Part shown: positions 25,117-34,060 of the stretch, one piece after another | Layout of the letters: the number at the start of each line of letters is the position of its first letter | How positions within the stretch are numbered: the stretch's first letter is position 1 | Source of the DNA: SFWF01 sp045539925 | GTDB taxonomy: Bacteria; Bacillota; Clostridia; Oscillospirales; Acutalibacteraceae | DNA length: 64,000 nucleotides | Assembly (NCBI GenBank): GCA_045539925.1 | Contig: JAZQGH010000121.1 | Coordinates: 1-64,000 of the forward strand | Direction of reading: 5' to 3' | Translations under genes and position numbers: made by a program | The notes under the pieces: model-generated | What the model saw: the letters and a program-made list of their open reading frames with translations, nothing else | Database searches by the model: none | What the model was told of the DNA's origin: nothing

Positions 25117-26526
25117 CTATTCATTCATACGTGATAAATAGTTGTTTTCAAAGGTCGTATCCGCAGTGTTCAGTAGGGACAGCGGATTTGCCTTGCTATT
25201 TGTAAGCACGTTCTGAATAGAATTATCTAATAATCCATACATCTCCTGACAATAATTCGGCTCCTCTGCGCGACGCATTTCGTGAATAGTATCGAAGAAG
25301 TCCTTCATATAGTCATAATTTACGTTTATATACTTCTGCTCGAGTGCATTAGCAGTATCCAAATACTCCTGATTCTTCCAGGGCTTAATTGTCGGCAAGA
25401 TAGGCATACCCTTCTTCTCTGCTACCTGGAAGCCCTTTTCCATAGCCGCAAGTGAAATATCGTCAACGTCGGGGCTTCTGCCGATATAATGCAGGAACTT
25501 AAGTGCACCCTCAACCTGCTCATCGCTGGCGTTCTCTGCAAATACATAGGGGGTTCCGCCAAACAATGCATATCTGCTTTCACCGTCACCGGTGGGCATG
25601 GGAACAAAGGCAAAGTTGTCCTTATCAAAATTGTATCCCGTAATGGGCTGGCTGAGCGCATCGTTACCAACGAACGCCATAAGCACCTGATTGGTTCCGA
25701 TTTTTGCAGGGAAATCGTTGTAGTTAAGAGATGCACCGGGATAGCAAAGCCCCTCGCTTGCAAGCTCCTGAAGCCAGGACAATGCGGCAACCATACCCGG
25801 ATCTGCAAGATTGCTCTTCCAGACGCCATCCTCCTGATACTGCAAATTGCCTGCACCAAAGTTCCATGCTAAGTTGGTAAGCTGCCAGCCGCCCTGCTTA
25901 TTGGCGGACAGAATAAGAATACCGTATACGTCGTCATAGGTTTCCTGGGTAAGTCTGCAAAGATCGGTTACCTCGTCAAACGTAGTCGGGTACAGAGGCT
26001 CACCGTTATCGTCGTAGAGCTTATATTTGCCGTCTTCATCCTTGTCGATTACACCCATATCATAAAGCAGCTCCAGATTGATGAACAGGCCCATACCGTA
26101 TCCGTCACGGGGAACGCCATACACCTCACCGTTTTTCGATAAGGTCGCACGCATACTGTCATCCATCTTGTCAAGCCATCCAAGATCCTGAAGCTGAGAG
26201 GTGATCGGTCTGATATATTCCTCTCTGATGAGCATTTCAGGCTCGGTGAAATATGTCTGGAATACTGTTGGCAGTGCACCGATATTACCCTTTGCCGCTA
26301 CGGTTTCGGGGCTGTATGTATAGGGCTCGGGAACTATTTCGTACTGAGGATAATCCCTCTCGAAATTCGCCTTCCACTCATTATACATAGCAACGTCATC
26401 GGTCTGTGATGCCTCAGGCCAAAAACCTATTGTGATTTTGATTCTTTCGTCATTTTCATTATTACATGACGTTAATAACAACAATGAAAGTACCAGAAGA
26501 AAAATAATACATAATGTTTTTTTCAT
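25117..26526 (-). CDS. sugar-binding lipoprotein of ABC importer
   Basis: 469 residues. Signal with lipobox LLTSC (lipidated Cys about 21), then an extracellular solute-binding family 1 fold. It captures the sugar outside and delivers it to the permeases. ATG at 26524-26526 follows GGAGAGGT; the longer frame crosses the promoter and is rejected. First gene of the transport and catabolism operon running to about 17.2 kb. Confidence 0.92.
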   Translation of the reverse strand: MKKTLCIIFLLVLSLLLLTSCNNENDERIKITIGFWPEASQTDDVAMYNEWKANFERDYPQYEIVPEPYTYSPETVAAKGNIGALPTVFQTYFTEPEMLIREEYIRPITSQLQDLGWLDKMDDSMRATLSKNGEVYGVPRDGYGMGLFINLELLYDMGVIDKDEDGKYKLYDDNGEPLYPTTFDEVTDLCRLTQETYDDVYGILILSANKQGGWQLTNLAWNFGAGNLQYQEDGVWKSNLADPGMVAALSWLQELASEGLCYPGASLNYNDFPAKIGTNQVLMAFVGNDALSQPITGYNFDKDNFAFVPMPTGDGESRYALFGGTPYVFAENASDEQVEGALKFLHYIGRSPDVDDISLAAMEKGFQVAEKKGMPILPTIKPWKNQEYLDTANALEQKYINVNYDYMKDFFDTIHEMRRAEEPNYCQEMYGLLDNSIQNVLTNSKANPLSLLNTADTTFENNYLSRMNE

Positions 26527-26575
26527 AAGCACCTCTCCAATAAATAATTTTTTTAAAATATTATTGTCTATTTTA

Positions 26576-26604
26576 ATTATATCTTTTTTTGCCGGCTTTT
26601 TCAA
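26576..26604 (-). promoter_or_regulatory. promoter of ABC/GH65 operon
   Basis: TTGAAA (26599-26604), 17 nt, TATAAT (26576-26581). ATTAAAATAGACAAT, which overlaps the -10 and runs downstream, recurs with one change before the beta-helix gene (36779-36793). Confidence 0.75.
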
Positions 26605-26650
26605 TATAAATATACTGCTAAATGGTGGAGAAAACTGCATAGGAATAAAC

Positions 26651-26684
26651 AAAAATTCAGCAGTCCGGGACTGCTGAATTTTTT
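26651..26684 (-). terminator. terminator after the kinase-less sensor
   Basis: A 15-bp stem (26651-26665, 26669-26683) with a CGG loop and T runs on both strands. It splits the sensor/regulator unit from the ABC operon. Confidence 0.8.
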
Positions 26685-27620
26685 CTAAATATCTGTACTT
26701 GCTCGTTTATACAGGTTGTTCAGTGGGACTATAAGCCTATCGCTTAAAGAGCGGGCGGCAAGCACACTCAGGATGATCAATGCTATATCGACCGCAAAGA
26801 ATATCGCAAAAATCTCAAGGGATATTTTCCAAAACTCATGCTGCGGAGCATAGATTACCACCTGCCATCCGTCCTGCATCTCGCTTGCTACAATATAGTT
26901 CATTATGTCATTTGACAATCCGTTTTTCTCTTCACTTTGAAAGTTTTTTGCCAACTCATAATCATCGGTAAGCAAATTTCCGTTTGACAGATAGACCTTG
27001 CAGTCAACTCCAAAGCTCTGACAGTTGAACTTAAGCGAGCCTATGGTTTCGGGTAAAATATCTGCCACAAGCAAACCAATATTATTGCCATCCGAATAAA
27101 CCTTTTGTATACAGGAGACAATTCCCTTTCCCGAGTTATATCTGTTGTAGTTATACGTTTGTGCCAGCGACTCGGTTCTTACCGAAACCATACTGTCCTT
27201 ATCACTTTGAATAAAGCTGCTTATTTCCTCGTTCAATAACAGCTCCTCAAGAGTCGGTGGAGAGCCCACGCCCGCCGAATATGCAATATAGCCGTTATAC
27301 CCGTATAGAATTACTCCGTCAATTTTTACCGAATAGTTGCACAGTGAGTTCAGCGAGGCCGAAACGTCACTTACGTCACCTTCAACCACGTCAATAAGTC
27401 TATCGTTAAGCGAAGCATTCTTTACAAATCCCATAACCGTTGAGATGTATAAGCTTCCGCTATCAAGACAGCTCTGGGCATTTTGGTAGGTTCTGTTTGC
27501 CTGTGAGTTGAACAGGTTACGAATAATTACAAAATATGAAATTGACGAAAGCAGCAGCACGAACACAATTGTCATCAAAAGCATACTGTAAAATATTCTT
27601 TTATATAATTTGTTAAACAT
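26685..27620 (-). CDS. kinase-less membrane sensor (Cache-like)
   Basis: 311 residues. A membrane helix near 12-33, an extracellular Cache-type region (about 35-260), a second helix (about 270-290) and the start of a HAMP-like segment (SLSDRLIVPLNNLYKR), where it stops. No His-box or ATPase follows. It has the same overall plan as the N-terminal half of the sensor kinase encoded just upstream, whose stop it nearly abuts. Either a truncated kinase or an accessory receptor acting with it. A terminator right after the stop argues for a stable gene end. Confidence 0.7.
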   Translation of the reverse strand: MFNKLYKRIFYSMLLMTIVFVLLLSSISYFVIIRNLFNSQANRTYQNAQSCLDSGSLYISTVMGFVKNASLNDRLIDVVEGDVSDVSASLNSLCNYSVKIDGVILYGYNGYIAYSAGVGSPPTLEELLLNEEISSFIQSDKDSMVSVRTESLAQTYNYNRYNSGKGIVSCIQKVYSDGNNIGLLVADILPETIGSLKFNCQSFGVDCKVYLSNGNLLTDDYELAKNFQSEEKNGLSNDIMNYIVASEMQDGWQVVIYAPQHEFWKISLEIFAIFFAVDIALIILSVLAARSLSDRLIVPLNNLYKRASTDI

Positions 27621-27621
27621 A

Positions 27622-29304
27622 TTATAAACTCTTCTTTATTCTGACAGTTACCGTTGTTCCCTCTCCAACGACCGATTTAACGTTCAAGCCATAGCCATCG
27701 CCATATTCAAGACGGATACGTTCATTTACGTTATACAAGCCATAGCCGCCGGAGTTTTGTTTTTTCGGCTTCAGCCAAAAATTCTCTTCAACCTCAAAGC
27801 CACCGCCGTTATCCGAAACGTCAATCAAAACATCTTCTCCATCGGTATACGCCTTGATGTTTATTGTTCCGACGCCTTCCTTGCCTGCAAATCCGTGCTT
27901 GATACAGTTTTCAACTATTGGTTGCAAAATAAGCTTAATTACCTTATAGTTTTCCGTTCCGTCCCTCAAATCACACTGATAGTTGATCGTGTTGGGGAAA
28001 CGTATTTTTTCAATTTCAAGAAAATGCTCGATAAGCTCGGTTTCTTCCACTATGTAGATGTATTTATCACCCTTATGCAAGCTTAAGCGGAAAAATTTTG
28101 CAAGGTTGATGGTAAGCTTTTCAATTTCCGGCTGCTTTTTAATCTTTGCCATCCAGGTAATTGCATCGAGTGTGTTATACAAAAAGTGGGGATTGATTTG
28201 CATTTGGAGAGCATCTATCTCAAGCTTTCGCTGTGTCTCCATATTCTGCTTGTTCTGATCCATAAGCTGATAGAGTCTGCTCAGCATCTGATCGTAGCTT
28301 TTTTCAAGCTCGTAAAGCTCATCACCGTCCTCGCCGATAGAGAGGGGATTGGATGCTCTTTTTTTGAAATCAATGGCAGAGATCTTCCTTGAGAGCTTGT
28401 TGATAGGAGCAATGGTTCTATGCGAGATTATCAGCGAAACGATCAACACGAGAACAAAGCAAACGGCCGCAACGCCAACCAAAATCCACTTCAGCGTAGT
28501 GTAGCTCTGCGTGAACTCCTCGTAGTCAAGCTGCGTCACCATATACCAGTCAAGCCCATAGTTATCCTGAATCGCGGTAGCTATAATCAGATATTCCTTA
28601 CCGTCAATCCTTGCTCTGTATATGTTATTGTCATCTAAAGCATATTTACTGCTCTCAAGTATGCTTTTGCCAATGTCCTCGCCGTCGGATTTAGCCAAAA
28701 TGCTGAAATCGGGTGAAAGAAGCATAGTTTCACCAAATTCAAACCGATTTTTTTCAAAAACAGAGGCAAGCTCTTTCGTTGAAAGATAGAAAACGAAATA
28801 ACAATCCTGCTTTGAAAACGAAGCACCCTGAAGCCTTCTGCCAATCTCAACGTACCCTGCTCTGCTATTAATATTTCCCATCACAAGCGATTCGTCAGAG
28901 CTTTTCAGTGCTTCTCCAACGTACATTGACGGCAGGTCAAATCCCTCTTTTTGCAAAAAGCAGCTTCCGTTCACGACCAAGGCGGCGTTCAGATAGTCGT
29001 CTGACAAATAGGCTTCCTCCAGGATCTCAACAAAAAGCTCCTGCTTCTGATCATAGGGTATATCGGTAAACAATTTTTGAAATTTGTCATTCTTGGTTAT
29101 TCTTGTGTAGCCATAATTGACCTCGTTCAGCATATCAACAAGCTCGGCACCAACCAATTTATGTCTGTTCAGCACATCGTTATTCGCATATCCCTGAACA
29201 TAGGTACTTGCCACCACCTGCACCACGATAAGCATTACCGCAAGTAAAACCAAAAGCACAGATAAAAATATTATCGTTATTTTTCTATTAAGACTTTTTT
29301 TCAT
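27622..29304 (-). CDS. YesM-like sensor histidine kinase
   Basis: 560 residues: helix at 10-32, extracellular Cache-like domain, helix near 270-295, HAMP, then the His_kinase box MQINPHFLYNTLD with the phospho-His and a HATPase with DNGGGF and GYGLYNV. It phosphorylates the AraC-type regulator encoded just before it (17-nt overlap). Such pairs sense extracellular oligosaccharides or binding-protein complexes and switch on sugar loci. Confidence 0.93.
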   Translation of the reverse strand: MKKSLNRKITIIFLSVLLVLLAVMLIVVQVVASTYVQGYANNDVLNRHKLVGAELVDMLNEVNYGYTRITKNDKFQKLFTDIPYDQKQELFVEILEEAYLSDDYLNAALVVNGSCFLQKEGFDLPSMYVGEALKSSDESLVMGNINSRAGYVEIGRRLQGASFSKQDCYFVFYLSTKELASVFEKNRFEFGETMLLSPDFSILAKSDGEDIGKSILESSKYALDDNNIYRARIDGKEYLIIATAIQDNYGLDWYMVTQLDYEEFTQSYTTLKWILVGVAAVCFVLVLIVSLIISHRTIAPINKLSRKISAIDFKKRASNPLSIGEDGDELYELEKSYDQMLSRLYQLMDQNKQNMETQRKLEIDALQMQINPHFLYNTLDAITWMAKIKKQPEIEKLTINLAKFFRLSLHKGDKYIYIVEETELIEHFLEIEKIRFPNTINYQCDLRDGTENYKVIKLILQPIVENCIKHGFAGKEGVGTINIKAYTDGEDVLIDVSDNGGGFEVEENFWLKPKKQNSGGYGLYNVNERIRLEYGDGYGLNVKSVVGEGTTVTVRIKKSL

Positions 29305-30538
29305 GGTGTCTTCTCACGTACTCACTGGGGGTACAGCCCTCATATTTTCTAAACACCTGGCCAAAATATTTCATATCCAAATATCCAACCATTTCGGTAA
29401 TTTCATACACCTTATATTCCTGCTCAAGCAACAGTCGCTTTGCCATCATAAGTCTGTATTCCGTCAGGCAGGTATTAAAGGTTTTACCAAGTTCCTTCTT
29501 GAATAGATGCATCAGATAGCTCTCGGATACGTATAAATAGTCTGCAACCGTCTTTATTTTAAGCTGATTATCCTGATAATGCTCTGCAATATACTGAAGT
29601 GCATCCACAATATGCTTTTTATACATTTTTGTGTTTTCGGAGTCATTTTGCTCAACGTAAATGCTGTTTATTGAATAGAGTCTGTTTGTCGCCATGAATT
29701 TTGCAGCACCAAAGGCCTTCGTTATATCGTGAATGCTCTCAAAAATTGCACTGATGCCGATCGAAATCACAACAGAGCATTGCTTTTCATATTCACAAAG
29801 CATATAGGTAAGCAGCTTTTCAAGCGTTTCAACCTCTGAAAATTCACAGGCAAAACAAATACGTTTGTCGTTTAATGAATAGAAGGCTCTGTTGTTTTTC
29901 AGTACCGACAGCACTCCGTTTTTGATAATCTCCAGCGAGGCCTGAATGTTTTTCTCGCTTTCAAATTCGTTGCCGGCGGTTGAGCCGTTTACCTTACAAT
30001 AAACAACAATACCGTTTTCTATGATCGGAATATCGTAGAGCCGCATTTTCTTTATGAACTCTGCATCAATTTTGCTGCCGTGGAAGATGCTGTCTACAAT
30101 GCTGTTTTTGATAATTGGAATACCAACGTCAAAATCGGAGAGAAACATATCCATCTTGCGACGCTTTGCAAGCTTTTCCTTTGCCTTCAGCACCACCTCT
30201 ATCAGCTCTTCGTTGTCAATCGGCTTCAGCAAATACTTGAAAACTCCCTTTTCAAGCGTTCCCTTAGCATACTCAAAATTATCATATCCGGACAAAATGA
30301 TAATGATTCCGTCATAATTCCTGTTATATAATTCACCCGCAAGTGCAATGCCATCCATTTGTGGCATTTTTACATCGCTGATTATTATATCGGGCTTCAA
30401 TTTTTCAATTTTGTTGAGGGCGTCCAAGCCATTCACCGCGGTATCAACAATTTCAATATCGTAGTTATTCCATTCAATGGTTTCCGAAATACCCATTCTT
30501 ACAATGTATTCGTCATCCACTATAAGCATCTTGTACAT
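29288..30538 (-). CDS. YesN-like response regulator, AraC type
   Basis: 416 residues. The receiver domain has the VDDE acidic pair, phospho-Asp in IISDVKMPQMDG and a Lys in LLKPID. A middle linker follows, then an AraC HTH with the Y-GCTPSEY-R signature at the C-terminus. GGAGGG precedes the ATG at 30536-30538. Its likely targets are the ABC/GH65 and beta-helix promoters on either side. Confidence 0.93.
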   Translation of the reverse strand: MYKMLIVDDEYIVRMGISETIEWNNYDIEIVDTAVNGLDALNKIEKLKPDIIISDVKMPQMDGIALAGELYNRNYDGIIIILSGYDNFEYAKGTLEKGVFKYLLKPIDNEELIEVVLKAKEKLAKRRKMDMFLSDFDVGIPIIKNSIVDSIFHGSKIDAEFIKKMRLYDIPIIENGIVVYCKVNGSTAGNEFESEKNIQASLEIIKNGVLSVLKNNRAFYSLNDKRICFACEFSEVETLEKLLTYMLCEYEKQCSVVISIGISAIFESIHDITKAFGAAKFMATNRLYSINSIYVEQNDSENTKMYKKHIVDALQYIAEHYQDNQLKIKTVADYLYVSESYLMHLFKKELGKTFNTCLTEYRLMMAKRLLLEQEYKVYEITEMVGYLDMKYFGQVFRKYEGCTPSEYVRRHHEKKS

Positions 30539-30553
30539 AATACCCTCCAAAAA

Positions 30554-30609
30554 TTGCAGATTGACTGCAAGCCTAACTATATTTTACTTCAAATTGACCC
30601 TTCTGTCAA
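30554..30609 (-). promoter_or_regulatory. promoter of regulator/kinase operon
   Basis: TTGACA (30604-30609), 17 nt, TAAAAT (30581-30586). A dyad TTGCAGATTGACTGCAA lies in the leader at 30554-30570. Confidence 0.7.
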
Positions 30610-30620
30610 TAGACATATAA

Positions 30621-30652
30621 AATAAAAAAAGAGGAGCACCGAGGTGCTCCTC
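30621..30652 (-). terminator. terminator of repeat-protein gene
   Basis: Stem GAGGAGCAC/GTGCTCCTC (30631-30639, 30644-30652) with a T tract on the minus strand, 17 nt after the stop. Confidence 0.8.
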
Positions 30653-30668
30653 TCTGGAATTTATTCAA

Positions 30669-33600
30669 TTACTGCTTCTTTGTGAAGAGATTCTTGAAGA
30701 AGTTGCCGATCATCTTGAAGAAATCGGTGATTGCCTTCCAGATCTTCTGGAAGAAGTTGAGCTCGGGCTCAGGCTGCTCGGGCTGCTCGTCATCAGGCTG
30801 CTCGCCGTCATCGGGAGTCTCGCCCTCGCCAGGCTTGTCGTCGCCACCGGGAGTTTCATTCTCACCGGGCTTGTCGTCGTCGGGATTTTCGTCGTCGGGC
30901 TTGTCGTCACCGGGAGGTGTCGTCATCTGGAAATCACACGCATCGCACTTGCCATCGTTGTTTCCATCAACGTGCTCACAGGTTACTACAACAGATACAA
31001 CCTCTTCTCTTTCGTTAATACCATCGCTGGCAATGATCTTTACGCTATAAGTACCAACCTTGGAAGCCACGAACTTGCCATCGGAAACCTCAACAGCCTC
31101 AGTGCCGAAGGTTACTTCGAATCTGATGGTTACGTCGCCGCCGTAGTTATCGGTAGCAGTTGCGGAAAGAATGATCTCGTCGCCAAGCTTAGCAGAATCT
31201 GCTATGCCCTCGGAAATTACGGGTGCACAGTCATCATTCTCGGGAAGAACGATATCCTCATATCCTATCAATTCCTTTGCGAACTTAGCAGATGTGATCT
31301 TAAGCACGTCGCCTGCTGCTGCAAAGTCGTTATGAACGTGGATGTCGCCCAAGGTGCCAACGATACCGGACTTTTCAAGATCGATTACAAGGATCTGCTT
31401 TCCGGAGGTAGCAAACAAATTGCCATCTCTATCTCTGAGAGAGCCTGCATCGTTCTGCTCTACCCAGAATATACCGATACCACCAAACTCTATACGAAGC
31501 TTGCTGATGTCACCCTCAACCTCAAGGATAAGGTAATCATATCCGTTACCAAGAGAGCCGTTGATCCAGCCAATGTAAGAGTATCCTGCAGCGCCTGCGG
31601 TTACTTCCTTACCGGGGAAATCATCTGCAAGAATTTCATCGGATTTAGCAAGCTCTTCTTCAGGCTCCTTTGCAAACTTAGCAGATGTGATCTTAAGCAC
31701 GTCGCCTGCTGCTGCAAATTCGTTATGAACGTGGATGTCGCCCAAGGTGCCAACTATACCGGACTTTTCAAGATCGATTACAAGGATCTGCTTTCCGGAG
31801 GTAGCAAACAAATTGCCATCTCTATCTCTGAGAGAGCCTGCATCGTTCTGCTCTACCCAGAATATACCGATACCACCAAACTCCATACGAAGCTTGCTGA
31901 TGTCACCCTCAACCTCAAGGATAAGGTAATCATATCCGTTACCGGAGGAGCCGTTGATCCAGCCAATGTAAGAGTATCCTGCAGCGCCTGCGGTTACTTC
32001 CTTACCGGGGAAATCATCTGCAAGAATCTCGTCACTGGTCTCAAGGGGAGCGGAAGGATAGTCTGCATATCTGATGGACTCGATAATGATCTTACCGCCG
32101 CCTACTACGGGTGAACCGTGAACGTGGATCTCATTCAAAGCACCTGTAATGCCACTGTTAGCCAGATCGATGTAGTAAACCTGGTTTTCGGTGCTCAGAG
32201 CGGGCATCCTTCTGCCATAGCTATCAAGGAAGGTGCCTTCAGCGTTATCAGCAAACCAAGTTACCTTTCCGCCCATTTCAAAGCGTACGTTATCAAGATT
32301 TGCGTTACCCTCGCCTCTCATAACGATCTCAATACCTGCGTGCTTCTGACCGTCAAGTCCAACCCAGCCAAGATACTGATAACCGCCATCAGCGTCATTA
32401 ACAACGATCTCCTGAGGAGCTGCAAGAATGTTTTCGCCAAGCTCACCGGCCTCAATTACGGGATGAGCATAGAAGATCTCGTCGATAAGAACCTGACCTT
32501 CACCGGAAATGTACATATCAACACCGGAAATATATCTTTCGCCAAAGGTCTTTTCAAGGTCAATTACAAGGTAATTGTAGCCGTTTGTACCAAGATAGGG
32601 GTTAGCATCAGACAAGGAAGGAAGTCCTGTACCTACTAACAGCTGGTTTGCATACTTAATGCCAACGCCTGTATCACCGTCGGTCTTCAGTACGTCGAAA
32701 CGGAAATCATTAAGTGTTGCACCGTTTTCAAGCTTGTACTTGATTACGAGGTACTGCTTACCCTCGCTTGCTACCTTAGAACGGATCTTAATGCTTGTAA
32801 ACGCTTCGCCCTGAGCGTCGAGTACAAGGTGACCGTCCTTGATAACGTTATTCTTTGTGGAATAGGACAGAATATAATCACAGTTGAATGCCGCACTATC
32901 GGTTACTGCCTTATCGTAGTCAGGTCCCGCAGTCAGATATTCAAAGTTGAACTGCGACATATATGTAATGCTCTCTGTATCGAGCACGGGGAAATACTTA
33001 TCAGGCTGGATGCTATCCAGGTTTGTGAAGAACGCTCCTGCTACAAGTACGTTGCCCGAAATCTCTACGCCCTTGATCTTCTTTGCACCAAGGCTTTCAA
33101 GAGAAATAACTGCATTGCGGAAATTGACATCAAGAGCTGCTACGGGTGTACCTGCCAGATCGGTAAGCTCATTCCAGGATTTAGCCGCTCCAACACTTCC
33201 ATCCTCCAGAATAGGAGCAACGCTTGCATTCTCACCTGCAACGTTGAGTACGATTGCACCGTACTTTTCATCAAGGTTATTGTGTGCTGCATCGTCACTT
33301 GCGATGGAAATCTTATCTGTTACTGCATAGTGCTTGGGAACATTGACGAACGTGCCTGCCTCGCCACCGTTCCACCATGCTTCGTTAACGGTATCAAAGT
33401 CTAATACAACAGTTTCATTCGAGCCGGTAGTAACAGATACCTTACGGATATCAAGCTTACCTGCTACGGTGCTGTCTGCTGTGTATAAGTGGAAGGCCAG
33501 CATAGCATCGGGTGCTGTCGAGTCAAAAGCCTTGCCGGAAACCTTCACCTCGGTCGAAGCAAAGTCAATGGACAATACTGCAAACTCAGAACCGATGTCC

Positions 33601-34028
33601 TCTCCAGAGGAGAAGGATATACCACCGATAATATCCTCGTGTGACAAAACGTAGCTGTTAGCTGCTGCAATATCATCCGAATCGGCAGTTCTGAGGCCGA
33701 TCTTCAGATCCTCAAGCTTTATGCTGCCATCGGGGCTACGCAATTCAATGTTGAGTGTTTCAAATCCTGCTGAAATCTTAGGACTACCAACCTTGAAAAT
33801 GGGGTCGGTAACATCATCACATTGTCCTGCTGACCAGCTGATTGAACGATAAGCTCTTTCCGAGCCTGCTCCTGCACCGGCATCGAGCAGTCTGTCAAAT
33901 GCTTCGTTAAAATCTCTTGTCTGAGGCTCAGCATCAGCAAAGCTGACGGTGGGAATCATACAAAGAATCATAGAAGCAAGCAACAATACTACGGTAATGC
34001 AAGCAATTTTACGATTTTGTTTTCTCAT
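30669..34028 (-). CDS. large secreted repeat protein
   Basis: 1119 residues. Signal peptide (about 1-32), several beta-sandwich modules that look carbohydrate-binding, and two nearly identical 131-residue modules (starting SDEILADDFPGKEV) plus a more diverged third just before them. An Ig-like module follows, then CEHVDGNNDGKCDACD, a Pro/Asp/Glu linker and an amphipathic aromatic/Lys tail (NFFQKIWKAITDFFK...). No LPxTG was seen; the tail may bind membrane or wall. It starts 32 nt after the beta-helix lipoprotein, in the same operon. Likely surface polysaccharide binding. Confidence 0.75.
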   Translation of the reverse strand: MRKQNRKIACITVVLLLASMILCMIPTVSFADAEPQTRDFNEAFDRLLDAGAGAGSERAYRSISWSAGQCDDVTDPIFKVGSPKISAGFETLNIELRSPDGSIKLEDLKIGLRTADSDDIAAANSYVLSHEDIIGGISFSSGEDIGSEFAVLSIDFASTEVKVSGKAFDSTAPDAMLAFHLYTADSTVAGKLDIRKVSVTTGSNETVVLDFDTVNEAWWNGGEAGTFVNVPKHYAVTDKISIASDDAAHNNLDEKYGAIVLNVAGENASVAPILEDGSVGAAKSWNELTDLAGTPVAALDVNFRNAVISLESLGAKKIKGVEISGNVLVAGAFFTNLDSIQPDKYFPVLDTESITYMSQFNFEYLTAGPDYDKAVTDSAAFNCDYILSYSTKNNVIKDGHLVLDAQGEAFTSIKIRSKVASEGKQYLVIKYKLENGATLNDFRFDVLKTDGDTGVGIKYANQLLVGTGLPSLSDANPYLGTNGYNYLVIDLEKTFGERYISGVDMYISGEGQVLIDEIFYAHPVIEAGELGENILAAPQEIVVNDADGGYQYLGWVGLDGQKHAGIEIVMRGEGNANLDNVRFEMGGKVTWFADNAEGTFLDSYGRRMPALSTENQVYYIDLANSGITGALNEIHVHGSPVVGGGKIIIESIRYADYPSAPLETSDEILADDFPGKEVTAGAAGYSYIGWINGSSGNGYDYLILEVEGDISKLRMEFGGIGIFWVEQNDAGSLRDRDGNLFATSGKQILVIDLEKSGIVGTLGDIHVHNEFAAAGDVLKITSAKFAKEPEEELAKSDEILADDFPGKEVTAGAAGYSYIGWINGSLGNGYDYLILEVEGDISKLRIEFGGIGIFWVEQNDAGSLRDRDGNLFATSGKQILVIDLEKSGIVGTLGDIHVHNDFAAAGDVLKITSAKFAKELIGYEDIVLPENDDCAPVISEGIADSAKLGDEIILSATATDNYGGDVTIRFEVTFGTEAVEVSDGKFVASKVGTYSVKIIASDGINEREEVVSVVVTCEHVDGNNDGKCDACDFQMTTPPGDDKPDDENPDDDKPGENETPGGDDKPGEGETPDDGEQPDDEQPEQPEPELNFFQKIWKAITDFFKMIGNFFKNLFTKKQ
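31274..32037 (-). repeat. 393-bp tandem duplication
   Basis: Two copies (31274-31666 and 31667 to about 32037) offset by 393 bp, or 131 codons, differ at only a handful of bases. A recent in-frame module duplication, or an active copy-number region. Confidence 0.85.
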
Positions 34029-34060
34029 AGTTCCTCTCCTTCAAATGTATTTTATATTAT

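Noticed and set aside
30972..32114. A 380-codon plus-strand frame
   Set aside because: Antisense to the repeat protein; its own repeats only mirror the 393-bp duplication.
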